DNA of 64,000 nt from Comamonadaceae bacterium OTU4NAUVB1 (GCA_024372625.1 CP099603.1:428740-492739); one strand, 5' to 3'; counted from the first letter of the stretch, positions 18,788 to 28,124 are shown. Translations and numbers: made by a program. Notes: generated from the sequence alone by a model not told the origin.

Positions 18788-19768
18788 TCAGGCGAGGCCG
18801 GGGGCCGCCGCGTCCAGGATGTCGATGCGCCTGGGAATCAGCCTGAGCGCGAGGAAGGTGTCGGCGATGCCCTGCTGCTCGGCCAGGATGGCCCGTGTCA
18901 CCGGCACCGTGCCGAACCGCCAGCGCGCGACGACCCGGTCGGTCGCCGGTCGTGGCGCGCCCCAGAGCGTCGCGAGTTCGGTGGCGAAGGCGTCGCGGTG
19001 CGACGCCGCCCAGCGGTCGACGGCCCCGATCTCCTCCACCACCAGGCGCAGCACGTCGGCATGGCGCTGGACGTAGTCCCTGGACGAGAAGTAGTAGCCG
19101 CGGTTGTTGGCCACGCCCTCGGCGTCGGCCAGGATGCGCGCGCCCAGCGCGTGCTGCGCCGAGCCCAGGAACGGGTCCCAGATCACCCAGGCATCGACCG
19201 CGCCGCGCTCGAACGCGGCACGGGCGTCGGCCGGCGGCAGGAAGACCACCTCGACGTCGGCGTAGCCCAGGCCGTGCTTCTCCAGCAGCTTGACGAGGAA
19301 GTAGTGGACGTTGCTGCCCTTGTTGAGGGCGATCCTGCGGCCCCGGAGGTCGGCCACGGTGCGCAGCGCCGAGCCCGAGGGCACCAGCACCGCCTCCGTC
19401 GCCGGGCGCGGCACGGTCGCGGCGACATAGGCCAGTGGCGCGCCGGCGGCCTGCGCGAAGATCGGGGGCGCCTCGCCGACGTCGCCGAAATCGATCGAGC
19501 CGACGTTGAGCGCCTCCAACTGCACCGGACCGGCCGTGAACTCGATCCACCGGACCGCGACGCCCAGGGGCGCGAGCCGCGTCTCCAGCGTGCCCCGGCC
19601 CTTGAGCAGGCTCAGGTAGCCCTTCTGGTGGCCGATGCGCAGCGTGCGCGACGGCGACGGCGCCTGCGCCAGGACGCCCAGCGGCGCCAGCGCCAGCGCG
19701 GCGGCGGTGCCCTGCAGCAGGCGGCGGCGCGCGGGGCGCGCCGGGTCGGTGGAACGTTCGGAATTCAT
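18788..19768 (-). CDS. ssuA: SsuA-like sulfonate binding protein (paralogue 4, canonical ssuEAD position)
   Basis: A 326-residue periplasmic binding protein in the canonical ssuA position between ssuE and ssuD. The start MNSERSTDPARPARRRLLQG places a basic n-region before an Ala/Leu core, with cleavage near LAQA. Markers are LRIGHQKGYLSLLKGRG, VGEAPPIFAQAAG and [24 protein letters not shown]. It is clearly homologous to the protein encoded at 15633. Only the initiator Met is present and there is no Cys. A start 19 codons upstream exists but would spoil the signal peptide. Confidence 0.9.
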   Translation of the reverse strand: MNSERSTDPARPARRRLLQGTAAALALAPLGVLAQAPSPSRTLRIGHQKGYLSLLKGRGTLETRLAPLGVAVRWIEFTAGPVQLEALNVGSIDFGDVGEAPPIFAQAAGAPLAYVAATVPRPATEAVLVPSGSALRTVADLRGRRIALNKGSNVHYFLVKLLEKHGLGYADVEVVFLPPADARAAFERGAVDAWVIWDPFLGSAQHALGARILADAEGVANNRGYYFSSRDYVQRHADVLRLVVEEIGAVDRWAASHRDAFATELATLWGAPRPATDRVVARWRFGTVPVTRAILAEQQGIADTFLALRLIPRRIDILDAAAPGLA

Positions 19769-19891
19769 GGTCGGGGGACTTTCGGGCGAAGGGGGTCCCG
19801 CGCGTCGCGCGAGCGGGCGCGACACGTGGCGGGGAACGGGTTCCGGCGAACGGAGGGACGGCGGTCGGGGTCGAGCGCGGCGGCGGCCGCG

Positions 19892-20476
19892 TCAGACGCT
19901 ACATCGCACCTGGGAGAACGCGATCGACTCGAAACCGTGGGTCGCGCGCAGGCCGAGGGCCTCGGCCGCCAGCACCTCGGCGGCTTCGTCCAGGCGCCGG
20001 CCCACGTCGGCGTGCACGTGGTGGGCGCCCTCGGGCGTCAGGGTGATCTGCGAATCGGTCGCGTAGATGCCCGGCAGGATGTGACGCGCCGACAGGGTCT
20101 GCAGCACCGGGCGCAGGGCGTAGTCGAGCGCCAGCATGTGGTGCGGGCTGCCGCCGGTGGCCAGGGGCAGCACCGTCTTGCCCTTGAGCGCGTGCTGCGA
20201 GAGCAGATCGAGGAACACCTTGAGCACGCCGCTGTAGGCCGCCTTGTAGACCGGCGTGGCGACCACGACGACGCGGGCGCGCGCCACCTGGTCGAGCGCC
20301 CGCTCGATCGCCGGATGGGTCCATTCGGCTCCCAGCAGCGCGTGGGGCGGCAGTTCGCGGATCGCAAGGCGCTCGATGCGGCCGCCGTGCCGCGACAGGC
20401 GCTCCCCCACGGCTTCGAGCAGGGCGGTGGAGCGCGACGGGATCGTCGGACTGCTGGCGATGAGAAGGACGGTCAT
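19892..20476 (-). CDS. ssuE: NAD(P)H-dependent FMN reductase
   Basis: A 194-residue flavodoxin-like reductase that supplies FMNH2 to SsuD-type monooxygenases. The FMN phosphate loop is ASSPTIPSRST at residues 7-17, with ATPVYKAAYSGVLKVFLDLL near 73-92 and PLATGGSPHHMLALDYALRPVL near 105-125, as in SsuE. It is the first gene of the ssu operon. The 123 bp to the next gene may contain an internal promoter. The upstream region to the HU gene (20477-20730) should hold the operon promoter and CysB/SsuR-type sites; none can be named with confidence. Confidence 0.92.
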   Translation of the reverse strand: MTVLLIASSPTIPSRSTALLEAVGERLSRHGGRIERLAIRELPPHALLGAEWTHPAIERALDQVARARVVVVATPVYKAAYSGVLKVFLDLLSQHALKGKTVLPLATGGSPHHMLALDYALRPVLQTLSARHILPGIYATDSQITLTPEGAHHVHADVGRRLDEAAEVLAAEALGLRATHGFESIAFSQVRCSV

Positions 20477-20730
20477 GGCGGCGGCGGGTGCGTCCGGCGG
20501 GCGACGCGGACATGGAATGAAGCTGAAGCCGCGGATTCTGGGGCGCGCCGCACCGGTCCCCAACGACCGACTTCTTCCGATCTCATGCCGAAAACAGATA
20601 AGCGCGGTGCCCGTGGCGTGGCGCCAAGCACCTTCGCGACGCTAAACTTCGCGCCGCCTGCCGTGCTTCGCGCCGGCGCATCGCCACGGCGCTCCACGCC
20701 GGGCGTTTTTTCCTCTTTCAAGGACCTCCA

Positions 20731-21126
20731 TTGAACCGCATCGAACTCGTCCAAACCATCGCCGCCGCCCATGACCTGAGCAAGGCCGAAGCCGCCCGCG
20801 TCCTGGACACCGTCACCAGTGCCATCGTCGGCGCCGTCAAGAAGGGCGACCCCGTCCAGATCCTGGGCTTCGGCACCTTCAAGCAGGTCGCCCGCGCCGC
20901 GCGCACCGGCGTCAATCCCAGCACCGGCGACAAGCTCAAGATCGCCGCGGCGAAGTTGCCCAAGTTCGTGCCGGGCGCCGCCTTCAAGGCTGCCGTCGAT
21001 CCCAAGGGCGCGAAGCGCAAGGCCGACAAGGCCGCCGCCGCCAAGCCGGCCGCCACCGCCGTGACCGCCAAGAAGGCCGCACCCGCCAAGAAGGCCGCCG
21101 CACCGGCCAAGAAGACCAAGAAGTAA
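20731..21126 (+). CDS. HU-family nucleoid protein with a Lys/Ala-rich tail
   Basis: A 131-residue HU/IHF-family DNA-binding protein. Residues 1-90 form the HU fold (LVQTIAAAHDLSKAEAARVLDTV, QILGFGTFKQVARAARTGVNPSTG). Residues 92-131 are a Lys/Ala/Pro-rich tail with repeats of AAPAKKAA, like histone H1-type extensions in Bordetella and other Burkholderiales HU proteins. The start codon is TTG at 20731, chosen because AAGGA at 20720-20724 is well placed and no ATG fits the conserved N-terminus. It is monocistronic, with its own terminator at 21169. Confidence 0.9.
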   Translation: MNRIELVQTIAAAHDLSKAEAARVLDTVTSAIVGAVKKGDPVQILGFGTFKQVARAARTGVNPSTGDKLKIAAAKLPKFVPGAAFKAAVDPKGAKRKADKAAAAKPAATAVTAKKAAPAKKAAAPAKKTKK

Positions 21127-21132
21127 GCTGCC

Positions 21133-21190
21133 GTGGCGAGCCCGCCTCGCCACGCGCCGCCCCATCGACAGCCCCTCCCGGGGCTGTTTT
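21133..21190 (+). terminator. Intrinsic terminator after the HU gene, with a preceding hairpin
   Basis: The hairpin CAGCCCC-TCCC-GGGGCTG at 21169-21186 is followed by TTTT. A second, longer stem (GTGGCGAG / CTCGCCAC, 21133-21153) lies just before it. Together they form a strong stop for HU transcription, 7-65 bp after its stop codon. Confidence 0.8.
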
Positions 21191-21328
21191 CGTTTCCGCC
21201 CGGCGCGCTCGCCCGCTTCCTTCGCGCGGCCATGACTTCCGTGCAAGCCCTCGAGGACGCCGCGTTCGCGGCCTGGCCACACCGCGTGCTGCCGGCCTGA
21301 GCGAGGTCGCCGGCCGGGCGCCGACCCA

Positions 21329-22702
21329 TCAGCGTGCGCGCAGCAGCCCGCCCACCTCCAGCAGGACCAGTTCGTTGTCGTCGGCCCGCGCGGGGTCACG
21401 GCTGCTGCTGAAGGGCAGGTTGTTGTCGTTGCCCACGACGATGTGCGTGGCGTCCACGACATCGACGTTCTCGATGGTGAAGAACGGGAACGCCAGCGCG
21501 CCGTTCGTCAGCGGCTTCCTGGCCAGGCGTTGTGGGTCCTGGATGTCCAGCAGGTCGATGTGGCCGACCTTGCGCAGCGGCCCGCCCACGTTGGCCTCGG
21601 TCAGTTCCACCTTGTAGACGCGCTTGAACTTCGCGATGTCGTGGAAGCAGTCGACGCGTTTCTCCCCGGCCGGGCAGGCCCGGTCGGCGGTGCCCTCGCC
21701 GTTGTCGCGTTCGATCACGAGGCCGCTGGTGGCGTCGATCATGTTGAAGTCGCCGATGGCGTGGTGGTTGGCTTCCAGCACGTACTTCCAGTGGCGGCCG
21801 CTCCAGCGACCGGCCTGGACTTCGAACTCCAGCACGCGCAGGACCTGCCGGCCATCCTCGAGCGCCTCGTAGGCCTTGGCCGCCTCGTCCCACAGCGGCC
21901 CCTCGAGCAGCGCGTACAGCCGGCTGCCGTCCGGACTGGCGGCCATGCCCTCGAAGCCCTTGGAACGCTTGACCTCGAAGGCCGGCGCCTTGGCGTCCGG
22001 CGCGGCGGCCGTGACGACGGCGGGGTGGTCGGGCGAGCGCACGACGCGGCCGTCGACCTGGGTGTCGAAGACGGCTAGCACGCGGCCGTCGAGGTCGGCC
22101 TTGATCAGGTAGGGACCAAACTCGTCGCCGATCCACAGCGCGCCGCCGGCGAACTGGAAGCTCTCGGGGTCGAAGTCCGCGCCGGTCAGGTAGCGCTCCT
22201 TGGTGCCCTCCTCGGCGATGCGGAACGGCACTCGGCGGTCCGGGTCGTGCAGGAACACGCTCCTGCGGCGCGTGAACCCGCCGCGCTCGAAATCCACCGC
22301 GTAGTGGTTCAGGTAGAGCATGAAGTCCGGGGAGTTGGCTTTCGTGCCCGCGCCGTTGTCCGTCAGGAGCCAGAACGAGCCGTCGGCCATGCGCTTGATG
22401 CCCGAATGGCCCTGGACGGGCTGGCCCCGGAACGGCAGCGACACGCCGGTCGGGCGCCCGCCCGAGGTGCCCTCGACGCTGCCGACCGCGTCGACGCGCC
22501 GCGCGGTGGTGAACTTGCCGCTGGTCTGCAGATCGCCCGGCGCGTTGCGCGGCGCGGGAATGACGGTGGATGCCGGCAGCACGGCATGGCCGGCGAGGAC
22601 GGCCGGATAGGCCTGTTGAGCCTGCTGTGCCTGTTGGGCGGACACGGGAACGAGGGCGGCGGCGCACAGCCAGGCGGCGGCGCAACGGATCGGGAAGGAC
22701 AT
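21329..22702 (-). CDS. Esterase-like phytase-family periplasmic protein
   Basis: A 457-residue exported protein with a Sec signal peptide (MSFPIRCAAAWLCAAALVPVSA) followed by a short Gln-rich linker. The body matches the esterase-like activity of phytase family, a beta-propeller. Characteristic pieces include GHSGIKRMADGSFWLLTDNGAG, GADFDPESFQ, WIGDEFGPYLIKAD, KGFEGMAASPDG and NNLPFSSSRDPA. Members are assumed to hydrolyse phosphate or ester substrates in the periplasm; the true substrate is unknown. It is convergent with the HU gene. Confidence 0.85.
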   Translation of the reverse strand: MSFPIRCAAAWLCAAALVPVSAQQAQQAQQAYPAVLAGHAVLPASTVIPAPRNAPGDLQTSGKFTTARRVDAVGSVEGTSGGRPTGVSLPFRGQPVQGHSGIKRMADGSFWLLTDNGAGTKANSPDFMLYLNHYAVDFERGGFTRRRSVFLHDPDRRVPFRIAEEGTKERYLTGADFDPESFQFAGGALWIGDEFGPYLIKADLDGRVLAVFDTQVDGRVVRSPDHPAVVTAAAPDAKAPAFEVKRSKGFEGMAASPDGSRLYALLEGPLWDEAAKAYEALEDGRQVLRVLEFEVQAGRWSGRHWKYVLEANHHAIGDFNMIDATSGLVIERDNGEGTADRACPAGEKRVDCFHDIAKFKRVYKVELTEANVGGPLRKVGHIDLLDIQDPQRLARKPLTNGALAFPFFTIENVDVVDATHIVVGNDNNLPFSSSRDPARADDNELVLLEVGGLLRAR

Positions 22703-22781
22703 GCGTCGGGGAAGTGGGAGCGGAAGAAGGCCGCGACGATGCGGCCGCCGCGTGACACCGCCGTGACGCCGCCGCCCGCCG

Positions 22782-23699
22782 TCAGTCCAGCAACGGCTCG
22801 AGCCCTGGCGCGTTGTCGATCTCCGTGGGCTTGTAGAGCTTGTGCGTCGCCGCCGGACTGGTCGCCTCGGTGACGACCACCAGACGCCACGGGTCGCCCT
22901 TGGCGGCGGCGGCGCGCTCCTCGGCGCTCAGGCGGAAGCCGCCGCGGCCGGGCACGGTGCCCTTCACGGCCAGCTTCAGGAGCGTGTTGCCCTTCTTGTC
23001 CGACACCTGGATGTCGTGGCCCAGACCCTGGGCCGAAACGTCCTCGGTGCGGTAGCCGTAGCCCGAGAAGTGCTTGGTCAGGTAGGCCGTCGCCGCGGCC
23101 TGCACGTCCGCCTGCGACGCCTGGGCGGCGCTGGCCACGCGCGCCTGCGCCGGCACGCTGCCGCGCGCGCGGGCGGCCCGCACCGCGTCGGCGTCGGGCT
23201 GCCAGCCGCGTTCGCCACGCACCAGCACGGCCATCTTCTCCTCGGCGTCCCAGGCGGCGACGTGCCACTCCTGGTCGTCGGCCACGCGCACGGACACCTT
23301 CGCGGCCTTGTCGGTCTCCAGGTCGGCGATCGCCACGCGGTTGGTCTGCAGCACGACCCGCAAGCCCTGGTCGCGGTCGAACGCGCGCTTGAGCAGGCCG
23401 AGCCGGTCCTTGGCGCGGCGGACCTGCACCTCGGTGCGCTCGCCACCGCCGCCCAGGCGCTGCAGGGTGTCCAGGGACTCCAGGCAGAACCAGCGTCCGC
23501 CCGGGTCGGTGGCCACGAACTCGGCCCAGACGGTGGCGATGATGTTGTCGCCCGTGGCCAGCCAGGCCGACTCCGCCGCCTGCTGGCGGGCGTCGAACAC
23601 CCCCATCCTGGCGATGATCTCGACCGGGGTGCGCTTGTCGCCCAGCAGGCGTTTCTCGTTGATGACCGCGAGGACCGCGGGGTCGACTTCTTTATCCAT
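22782..23699 (-). CDS. DUF3883 domain-containing protein
   Basis: A 305-residue protein starting MDKEVDPAVLAVINEKRLLG. The N-terminal half is charged and helical. The C-terminal part (about 195-295) resembles the DUF3883 (NO VEIN C-terminal) nuclease-like fold: AYLTKHFSGYGYRTEDVSAQ, LGHDIQVSDKKGNTLLKLAVKG, then LSAEERAAAAKGDPWRLVVV. This resembles a restriction-endonuclease-like core with an acidic residue before K-x-K. Many relatives occur in defence or repair contexts, but here it stands alone between a phytase-like gene and a histidine kinase. No methyltransferase or helicase partner is present. Confidence 0.7.
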   Translation of the reverse strand: MDKEVDPAVLAVINEKRLLGDKRTPVEIIARMGVFDARQQAAESAWLATGDNIIATVWAEFVATDPGGRWFCLESLDTLQRLGGGGERTEVQVRRAKDRLGLLKRAFDRDQGLRVVLQTNRVAIADLETDKAAKVSVRVADDQEWHVAAWDAEEKMAVLVRGERGWQPDADAVRAARARGSVPAQARVASAAQASQADVQAAATAYLTKHFSGYGYRTEDVSAQGLGHDIQVSDKKGNTLLKLAVKGTVPGRGGFRLSAEERAAAAKGDPWRLVVVTEATSPAATHKLYKPTEIDNAPGLEPLLD

Positions 23700-23884
23700 T
23701 CGCAAGATTTCAGGTGGGTTGCAGACCGTTTCGAGTATGCCGCGAAGCACCGCCCCGCCCCGGCGCGGGCACCCCCGTCCTTTCCTTCGTATGATTGCTT
23801 TCTAGTAACACAACGATACGCATAACGGACATTGATACTTTTTAGTTAAGTCGAATTCCGTGATGTGCCCGGCAAGGACCGACG

Positions 23885-26608
23885 ATGAAGACCACCGTGC
23901 GACTGTTCCACCTCCCCAGCCTGCAGGCCCGGCTGGGTGCCACGCTGGCCGCGCTGGTGCTGGGGGTGTCGGTCGTGCTGGCGGTCCTGATGGCCACGGC
24001 GGCCGAACGCCAGGTGCTGCGGCAGAGCGCGTCCAACCTCGACGCCCTCTCGCGCCAGCTCGCGCGCGAACTCGCCACCGGCATGGACGGCTTCGCGCAG
24101 GCGGCGGTGACCCAGAGCCTGCAGGACCGCTTCCGCAACCCGGCGTCGAGCGCCGCGTCGATGCGCGCGGCGCTCGACGATTTCGTGCGGGCCAATCCCG
24201 CGTTCGCCTACGCGGCCGTCGTCGAGGTCGGCTCGGCCCGGGTCCTGGCGGCCAATGCCGGTCTTTTCGAGGGCGGCAGCCTCGCGGGCCGGCCGAGCTA
24301 CGAGGAAGGCCGACGCGGCCTGTTCGTGGGCGACGTGCACGACGCAGTGCGCCTGGCCGAACTGCTGCCGCCGCCGGACAACGGCGAGCGGCTGCGCTTC
24401 CTCGACGCCAGCGCGCCGATCCGTGACGAGACCGGGCGGATCGTCCGGGTCTTCGCGACGCACATCGGGTGGCAGTGGACCGAGCGCCTGCGCAACGACA
24501 TCTTCGGCCCCCTGAAGGCGACCTCCGGGGTCGAGGCGCTGCTGGTCGACTCCGCCGGCAAGGTGGTGCTGGCCGCGACGCCGGACGTGCCGGTGGGCAC
24601 CGTGCTCGGCCCGGTCGCCGGCGCGCCGGGCGAACCCTCGCGGCTCGTCGACTGGCCCGACGGCAAGTCCTACCTGACCGTGAGCGCCAGCACGGTGCCG
24701 CACGGCGCGTTCCCCGGCTTCGGCTGGCGGGTGGTGGCGCGGCAGCCGGCCGCGCTGGCCGCCGAGGCCGCGAGCCACCTGCGCCTGGCCTTCATGCTGG
24801 CGGCCATCGTGCTGGGCTGCGGCGGCGCCCTGCTCGCCTGGTGGGCCACGGGCCGACTGCTGCTGCCGGTGCGCCAGCTCGGGCTACGCGCCACCGACAC
24901 GCAATGGGCCACCGTGGGCGCGACCTCCCCCGACGGCGCCGGCGCGCCGAGCGAAGTGGCCGGCGTCCAGCGTGCGATGGCGCGGATGGCACGCACCACG
25001 CTCGACCAGACCGAGGCGCGTCGCGTCAGCGAGCGCCAGTTCGCGGCCCTGGCCGACTCGCTGCCCCAGCGCGTGTTCCAGACCGACCCGACCGGCCGCG
25101 TCGACTACGTCAACCACGCCTGGGCGATGGCCGGCGTGGAGGCCGCCGTCCTGATCCACCAACCCTTCGAATCGCTCTTCCACCCGGCGTCGATCGCGCC
25201 GCTGGCCGCGGCCTGGCACCGCGCCCTGGGCGACGGGCGGGCGATGTCGCTGCGCTGCCTGCTGCAGCCCGCGGGCGAGCCCGTGGGGCGCTGGTACGAC
25301 GTCAACGCGCGGCCGCTGGCCGATGCCGCCGGGGGCCTGCGCGCCTGGATCGGCACGCTGGTCGACGTGCACCAGATCGTCACCGACGCGCACGACGTGG
25401 AGCGCGCCCTGGACCTGGAGCGCACCGCGCGCGCCGAGGCGGAGAAGCTGGGCCAGTTGCGCGACGACTTCCTGGCGACCGTCTCGCACGAACTGCGCTC
25501 GCCGCTCAACGTGATCGCCGGCTGGTCGGAGATCTTGCGGCGCAAGGGGCAGGACAACCCGACCGCGCTCAAGGCGGCCGAGGTCATCCGCGCCCATGCC
25601 CGCCAGCAGGCCGCCCTGATCGACGACCTGATCGACATCACGGCGGTGACCGCCGGCAAGATGGTCCTGGACCTGGAGGCGGTGGACCTCGCGGCCGTGG
25701 CGGCGGAGGTCGTCGCGGCCCAGCTCCCCTCGGCGCAGCTCAAGGGGATCGCCCTGCGATGCATCGCGCCGCAGGCGTGCACGGTGCGTGGCGATCGCCG
25801 GCGCGTCCACCAGATCATCTCGAACCTGCTGGGCAACGCGCTGAAGTTCACCGACGCGGCGGGCTCGATCACCGTCGCGGTGCACCGCGACGCGCGGCAG
25901 GGCACGCTGTCGGTGAGCGACACGGGGCGCGGCATCGATCCCCTCTTCCTGCCCCATGTCTTCGAGCGCATGCGCCAGGAGGACTCGTCCAAGACGCGGC
26001 GAACCGGCGGCCTGGGCCTGGGCCTGTCGATCGTGCAGGGGCTGGTGGCGCTGCACGAGGGCACGGTCTCCGCCGCCAGCGACGGACCAGGCCGGGGCGC
26101 GACCTTCTCGGTGACCCTGCCCCTGCACGCGGCAACGGCGACGTCGCGCGTGCCGCAGCCAGCGCCGTCCCGCGACCGGGACGACGCCGAGCCCGACGTC
26201 GTCGAACTGCGGGGCTGCACGGTGCTGCTGGTGGACGACGAGCCCGACGCGCGCGAGATGGCGCAGGCGGCCCTCAACAGCCTGGGCGCGGACGTGCGCG
26301 TGGCGGGCTCGGGCGCCGAGGCGCTGCGCATGCTGCGCGCCGAGCCCTGCGACGTGCTGGTCTCGGACATCGGCATGCCGGAGATGGACGGGCTCACGCT
26401 GATCCGCACGGTCCGCCTGACCTGGTCGGCCGAGGAACTGCCGGCCGTGGCCCTGACCGCGTTCGCCATGGAGAGCGATCGCCAGGCCGGCCTGGCGGCG
26501 GGATTCCAGCGCTACGTCACCAAGCCGATCTCGCTGCTGCGGCTGTCCGAGGCGGTGGCCGGCATGCGCTGCGCCCGGCCGGTGGCGCAGGCGCGCGACG
26601 GCGCTTGA
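23885..26608 (+). CDS. Hybrid sensor histidine kinase (periplasmic sensor, PAS, HisKA, HATPase, REC)
   Basis: A 907-residue membrane kinase. Membrane helix 1 is at about residues 18-38. A periplasmic sensor of about 250 residues follows (possibly Cache-like), then helix 2 near 300-325. A PAS domain lies near 395-500. HisKA has the phospho-accepting His535 in ATVSHELRSPLNVI. HATPase shows NLLGNALKF, DTGRGID and GGLGLGLSIV. The receiver domain has Asp828 in VSDIGMPEMDG and Lys in YVTKPIS. The signal is unknown. It has no neighbouring response regulator or output gene, so it probably signals through its own receiver to a distant partner. Confidence 0.9.
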   Translation: MKTTVRLFHLPSLQARLGATLAALVLGVSVVLAVLMATAAERQVLRQSASNLDALSRQLARELATGMDGFAQAAVTQSLQDRFRNPASSAASMRAALDDFVRANPAFAYAAVVEVGSARVLAANAGLFEGGSLAGRPSYEEGRRGLFVGDVHDAVRLAELLPPPDNGERLRFLDASAPIRDETGRIVRVFATHIGWQWTERLRNDIFGPLKATSGVEALLVDSAGKVVLAATPDVPVGTVLGPVAGAPGEPSRLVDWPDGKSYLTVSASTVPHGAFPGFGWRVVARQPAALAAEAASHLRLAFMLAAIVLGCGGALLAWWATGRLLLPVRQLGLRATDTQWATVGATSPDGAGAPSEVAGVQRAMARMARTTLDQTEARRVSERQFAALADSLPQRVFQTDPTGRVDYVNHAWAMAGVEAAVLIHQPFESLFHPASIAPLAAAWHRALGDGRAMSLRCLLQPAGEPVGRWYDVNARPLADAAGGLRAWIGTLVDVHQIVTDAHDVERALDLERTARAEAEKLGQLRDDFLATVSHELRSPLNVIAGWSEILRRKGQDNPTALKAAEVIRAHARQQAALIDDLIDITAVTAGKMVLDLEAVDLAAVAAEVVAAQLPSAQLKGIALRCIAPQACTVRGDRRRVHQIISNLLGNALKFTDAAGSITVAVHRDARQGTLSVSDTGRGIDPLFLPHVFERMRQEDSSKTRRTGGLGLGLSIVQGLVALHEGTVSAASDGPGRGATFSVTLPLHAATATSRVPQPAPSRDRDDAEPDVVELRGCTVLLVDDEPDAREMAQAALNSLGADVRVAGSGAEALRMLRAEPCDVLVSDIGMPEMDGLTLIRTVRLTWSAEELPAVALTAFAMESDRQAGLAAGFQRYVTKPISLLRLSEAVAGMRCARPVAQARDGA

Positions 26609-26629
26609 GACGCGCCAGGCGGGCCGTGC

Positions 26630-27970
26630 TCAGGCGCCGGCGCGTTCGATGAAGCTCGCCAGCGCCTCCGCGGTGGGCGGGCCCCACAGCTCCCTGGCGT
26701 ACCACTGCGAGAACAGGACCCGCACCATGGTGCTGTCGAGCCCACGATCGAGCTTGAGCGTCTCGCTCTCGTTCTGCGCCCGGAACGCGTCGAAGACCGT
26801 GCGGCGCTCGCGCTCGTCCAGCTGCTTGTGGACCGCCAGGGCTTCCTGCGCGCGCCCGGCGAGGAACCGCTCCATCACGCTCGGGGCCGCGGCGCGGCGC
26901 TCCGGCGGCGCCGTCGGCGGCGCGGGCGGATTCGCCGGCGGGTTCTTCGCCAGGTCCTGCAGCACCCATCGGAAATAACCGGCCGGCGCGCTCAGCGGGC
27001 TCATGCCGGCGGCCTGCGAACGCGCCTCGACCCGCTCGATCGCCGTGCGCAGCACCTCGTCGCTGTAGGAAGCCACGAGGTCGCCGGCGTCCGCCCGGCT
27101 GAAGCCCAGGCCCATGATGCGCTGGAGCAGCTGTTCGTCGATGATCGGCGGCACGGGAAACATCAGCGGCGCCTGCCGGACCAGCTCGACCTTGAACTGC
27201 AGTTTCTCCACCCGGCGGCCGTTCTTGTGCTCGATCAGCTCGATGGTGATGTCGGTCAGCTGGTTCACCTCGGCCATCGCCGGCTTGAGGGTGTCGCGCT
27301 TGAAGTACTTGTAGACCGGCGCGGAATCCGCGGACAGCGGATTGCCGGTGATCAGTCCGTGCCAGTGCTCCACCGTCTGCACGAAGGTCAGCTTGGACGG
27401 GTTGGTGGCGTAGCGCCGGCAGATCTCGTAGAGCGCCAGCGCCGAGCCCGACTTCAGCGAGCTCTGGTAGACGATCGACAGGCGCGTGAAGGTGCTGGGT
27501 GCCATGACCTGCTCGTGCACCTCCGGCGGGAACGCGTAGCCCAGCCAGACCTGGCCGGAGTTCTTGTGGAAACCGTCCGGGTTGACCAGCGTCACCGACG
27601 ACACCAGGCGCTCGCTGGTCCACTGCCGGCCGTTCTCCAGCTTGAGCTTGATGTTCTGCATCTCCTCCAGGACTTCCTTGAGGTTCTGCGTGTCCTTGCT
27701 GTCGTAGGCGGCATCGCGCGCCAGCTTGGCCAGGGGGATCCAGAAGTACTTCTTCGACGCGGGCGTGTCGATCGGCGCGTTGATTCCCGTCTCCTGCATG
27801 TTCTGCGCGTGGAAGATCATCACGTTGAAGACCTTTCGCGACAGCAGCGAAAGGCTGCCCTCGACCACCCGCAGACCGATCGCCTCGTTGGTCTTGCGAA
27901 ACTCGCGCAGGTTGTTCGTGTCACCCGGCGTGATCGCCACGGCGTGCGGCTTGGCTTTTCTGGTCACCAT
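26630..27970 (-). CDS. repB: Plasmid-type replication initiator (RepB, Rep_3 family)
   Basis: A 446-residue initiator with two winged-helix domains, as in Rep_3 proteins. The first is at about 20-140 (EAIGLRVVEGSLSLLSRKVFNVMIFHAQ). The second is at about 150-270 (STFTRLSIVYQSSLKSGSALALYEICRRYATNPS, VYKYFKRDTLKPAMAEVNQLTDI). A Pro-rich linker and a helical tail follow. Such proteins bind iterons and open the origin. The start MVTRKAKPHAVAI was preferred; a start 26 codons upstream is possible. It is transcribed away from the iteron array at 28.1-29.2 kb, with parB and parA beyond the array on the same strand. Confidence 0.85.
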   Translation of the reverse strand: MVTRKAKPHAVAITPGDTNNLREFRKTNEAIGLRVVEGSLSLLSRKVFNVMIFHAQNMQETGINAPIDTPASKKYFWIPLAKLARDAAYDSKDTQNLKEVLEEMQNIKLKLENGRQWTSERLVSSVTLVNPDGFHKNSGQVWLGYAFPPEVHEQVMAPSTFTRLSIVYQSSLKSGSALALYEICRRYATNPSKLTFVQTVEHWHGLITGNPLSADSAPVYKYFKRDTLKPAMAEVNQLTDITIELIEHKNGRRVEKLQFKVELVRQAPLMFPVPPIIDEQLLQRIMGLGFSRADAGDLVASYSDEVLRTAIERVEARSQAAGMSPLSAPAGYFRWVLQDLAKNPPANPPAPPTAPPERRAAAPSVMERFLAGRAQEALAVHKQLDERERRTVFDAFRAQNESETLKLDRGLDSTMVRVLFSQWYARELWGPPTAEALASFIERAGA

Positions 27971-28100
27971 CGGCGGCTTGTCCCTCGACCCGTCGAACGA
28001 CGGCGAAAGGTGCAAATCTAGCAGCAATGGACTCACCTTCGCACGCATCGCGGACAGCCGGCGCCCGCGATGCGGTCGCCGTCCGCGCCGACGTGCCGCC

Positions 28101-28109
28101 TGTGGACAA
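28101..28109 (-). promoter_or_regulatory. DnaA-box-like site
   Basis: TGTGGACAA on the plus strand reads TTGTCCACA on the minus strand, one mismatch from the DnaA box TTATCCACA. It lies 16 bp before the first iteron, a common place for a DnaA site in iteron origins. A single 9-mer with a mismatch could occur by chance. Confidence 0.5.
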
Positions 28110-28124
28110 GTCGGGCGGCTGGAG

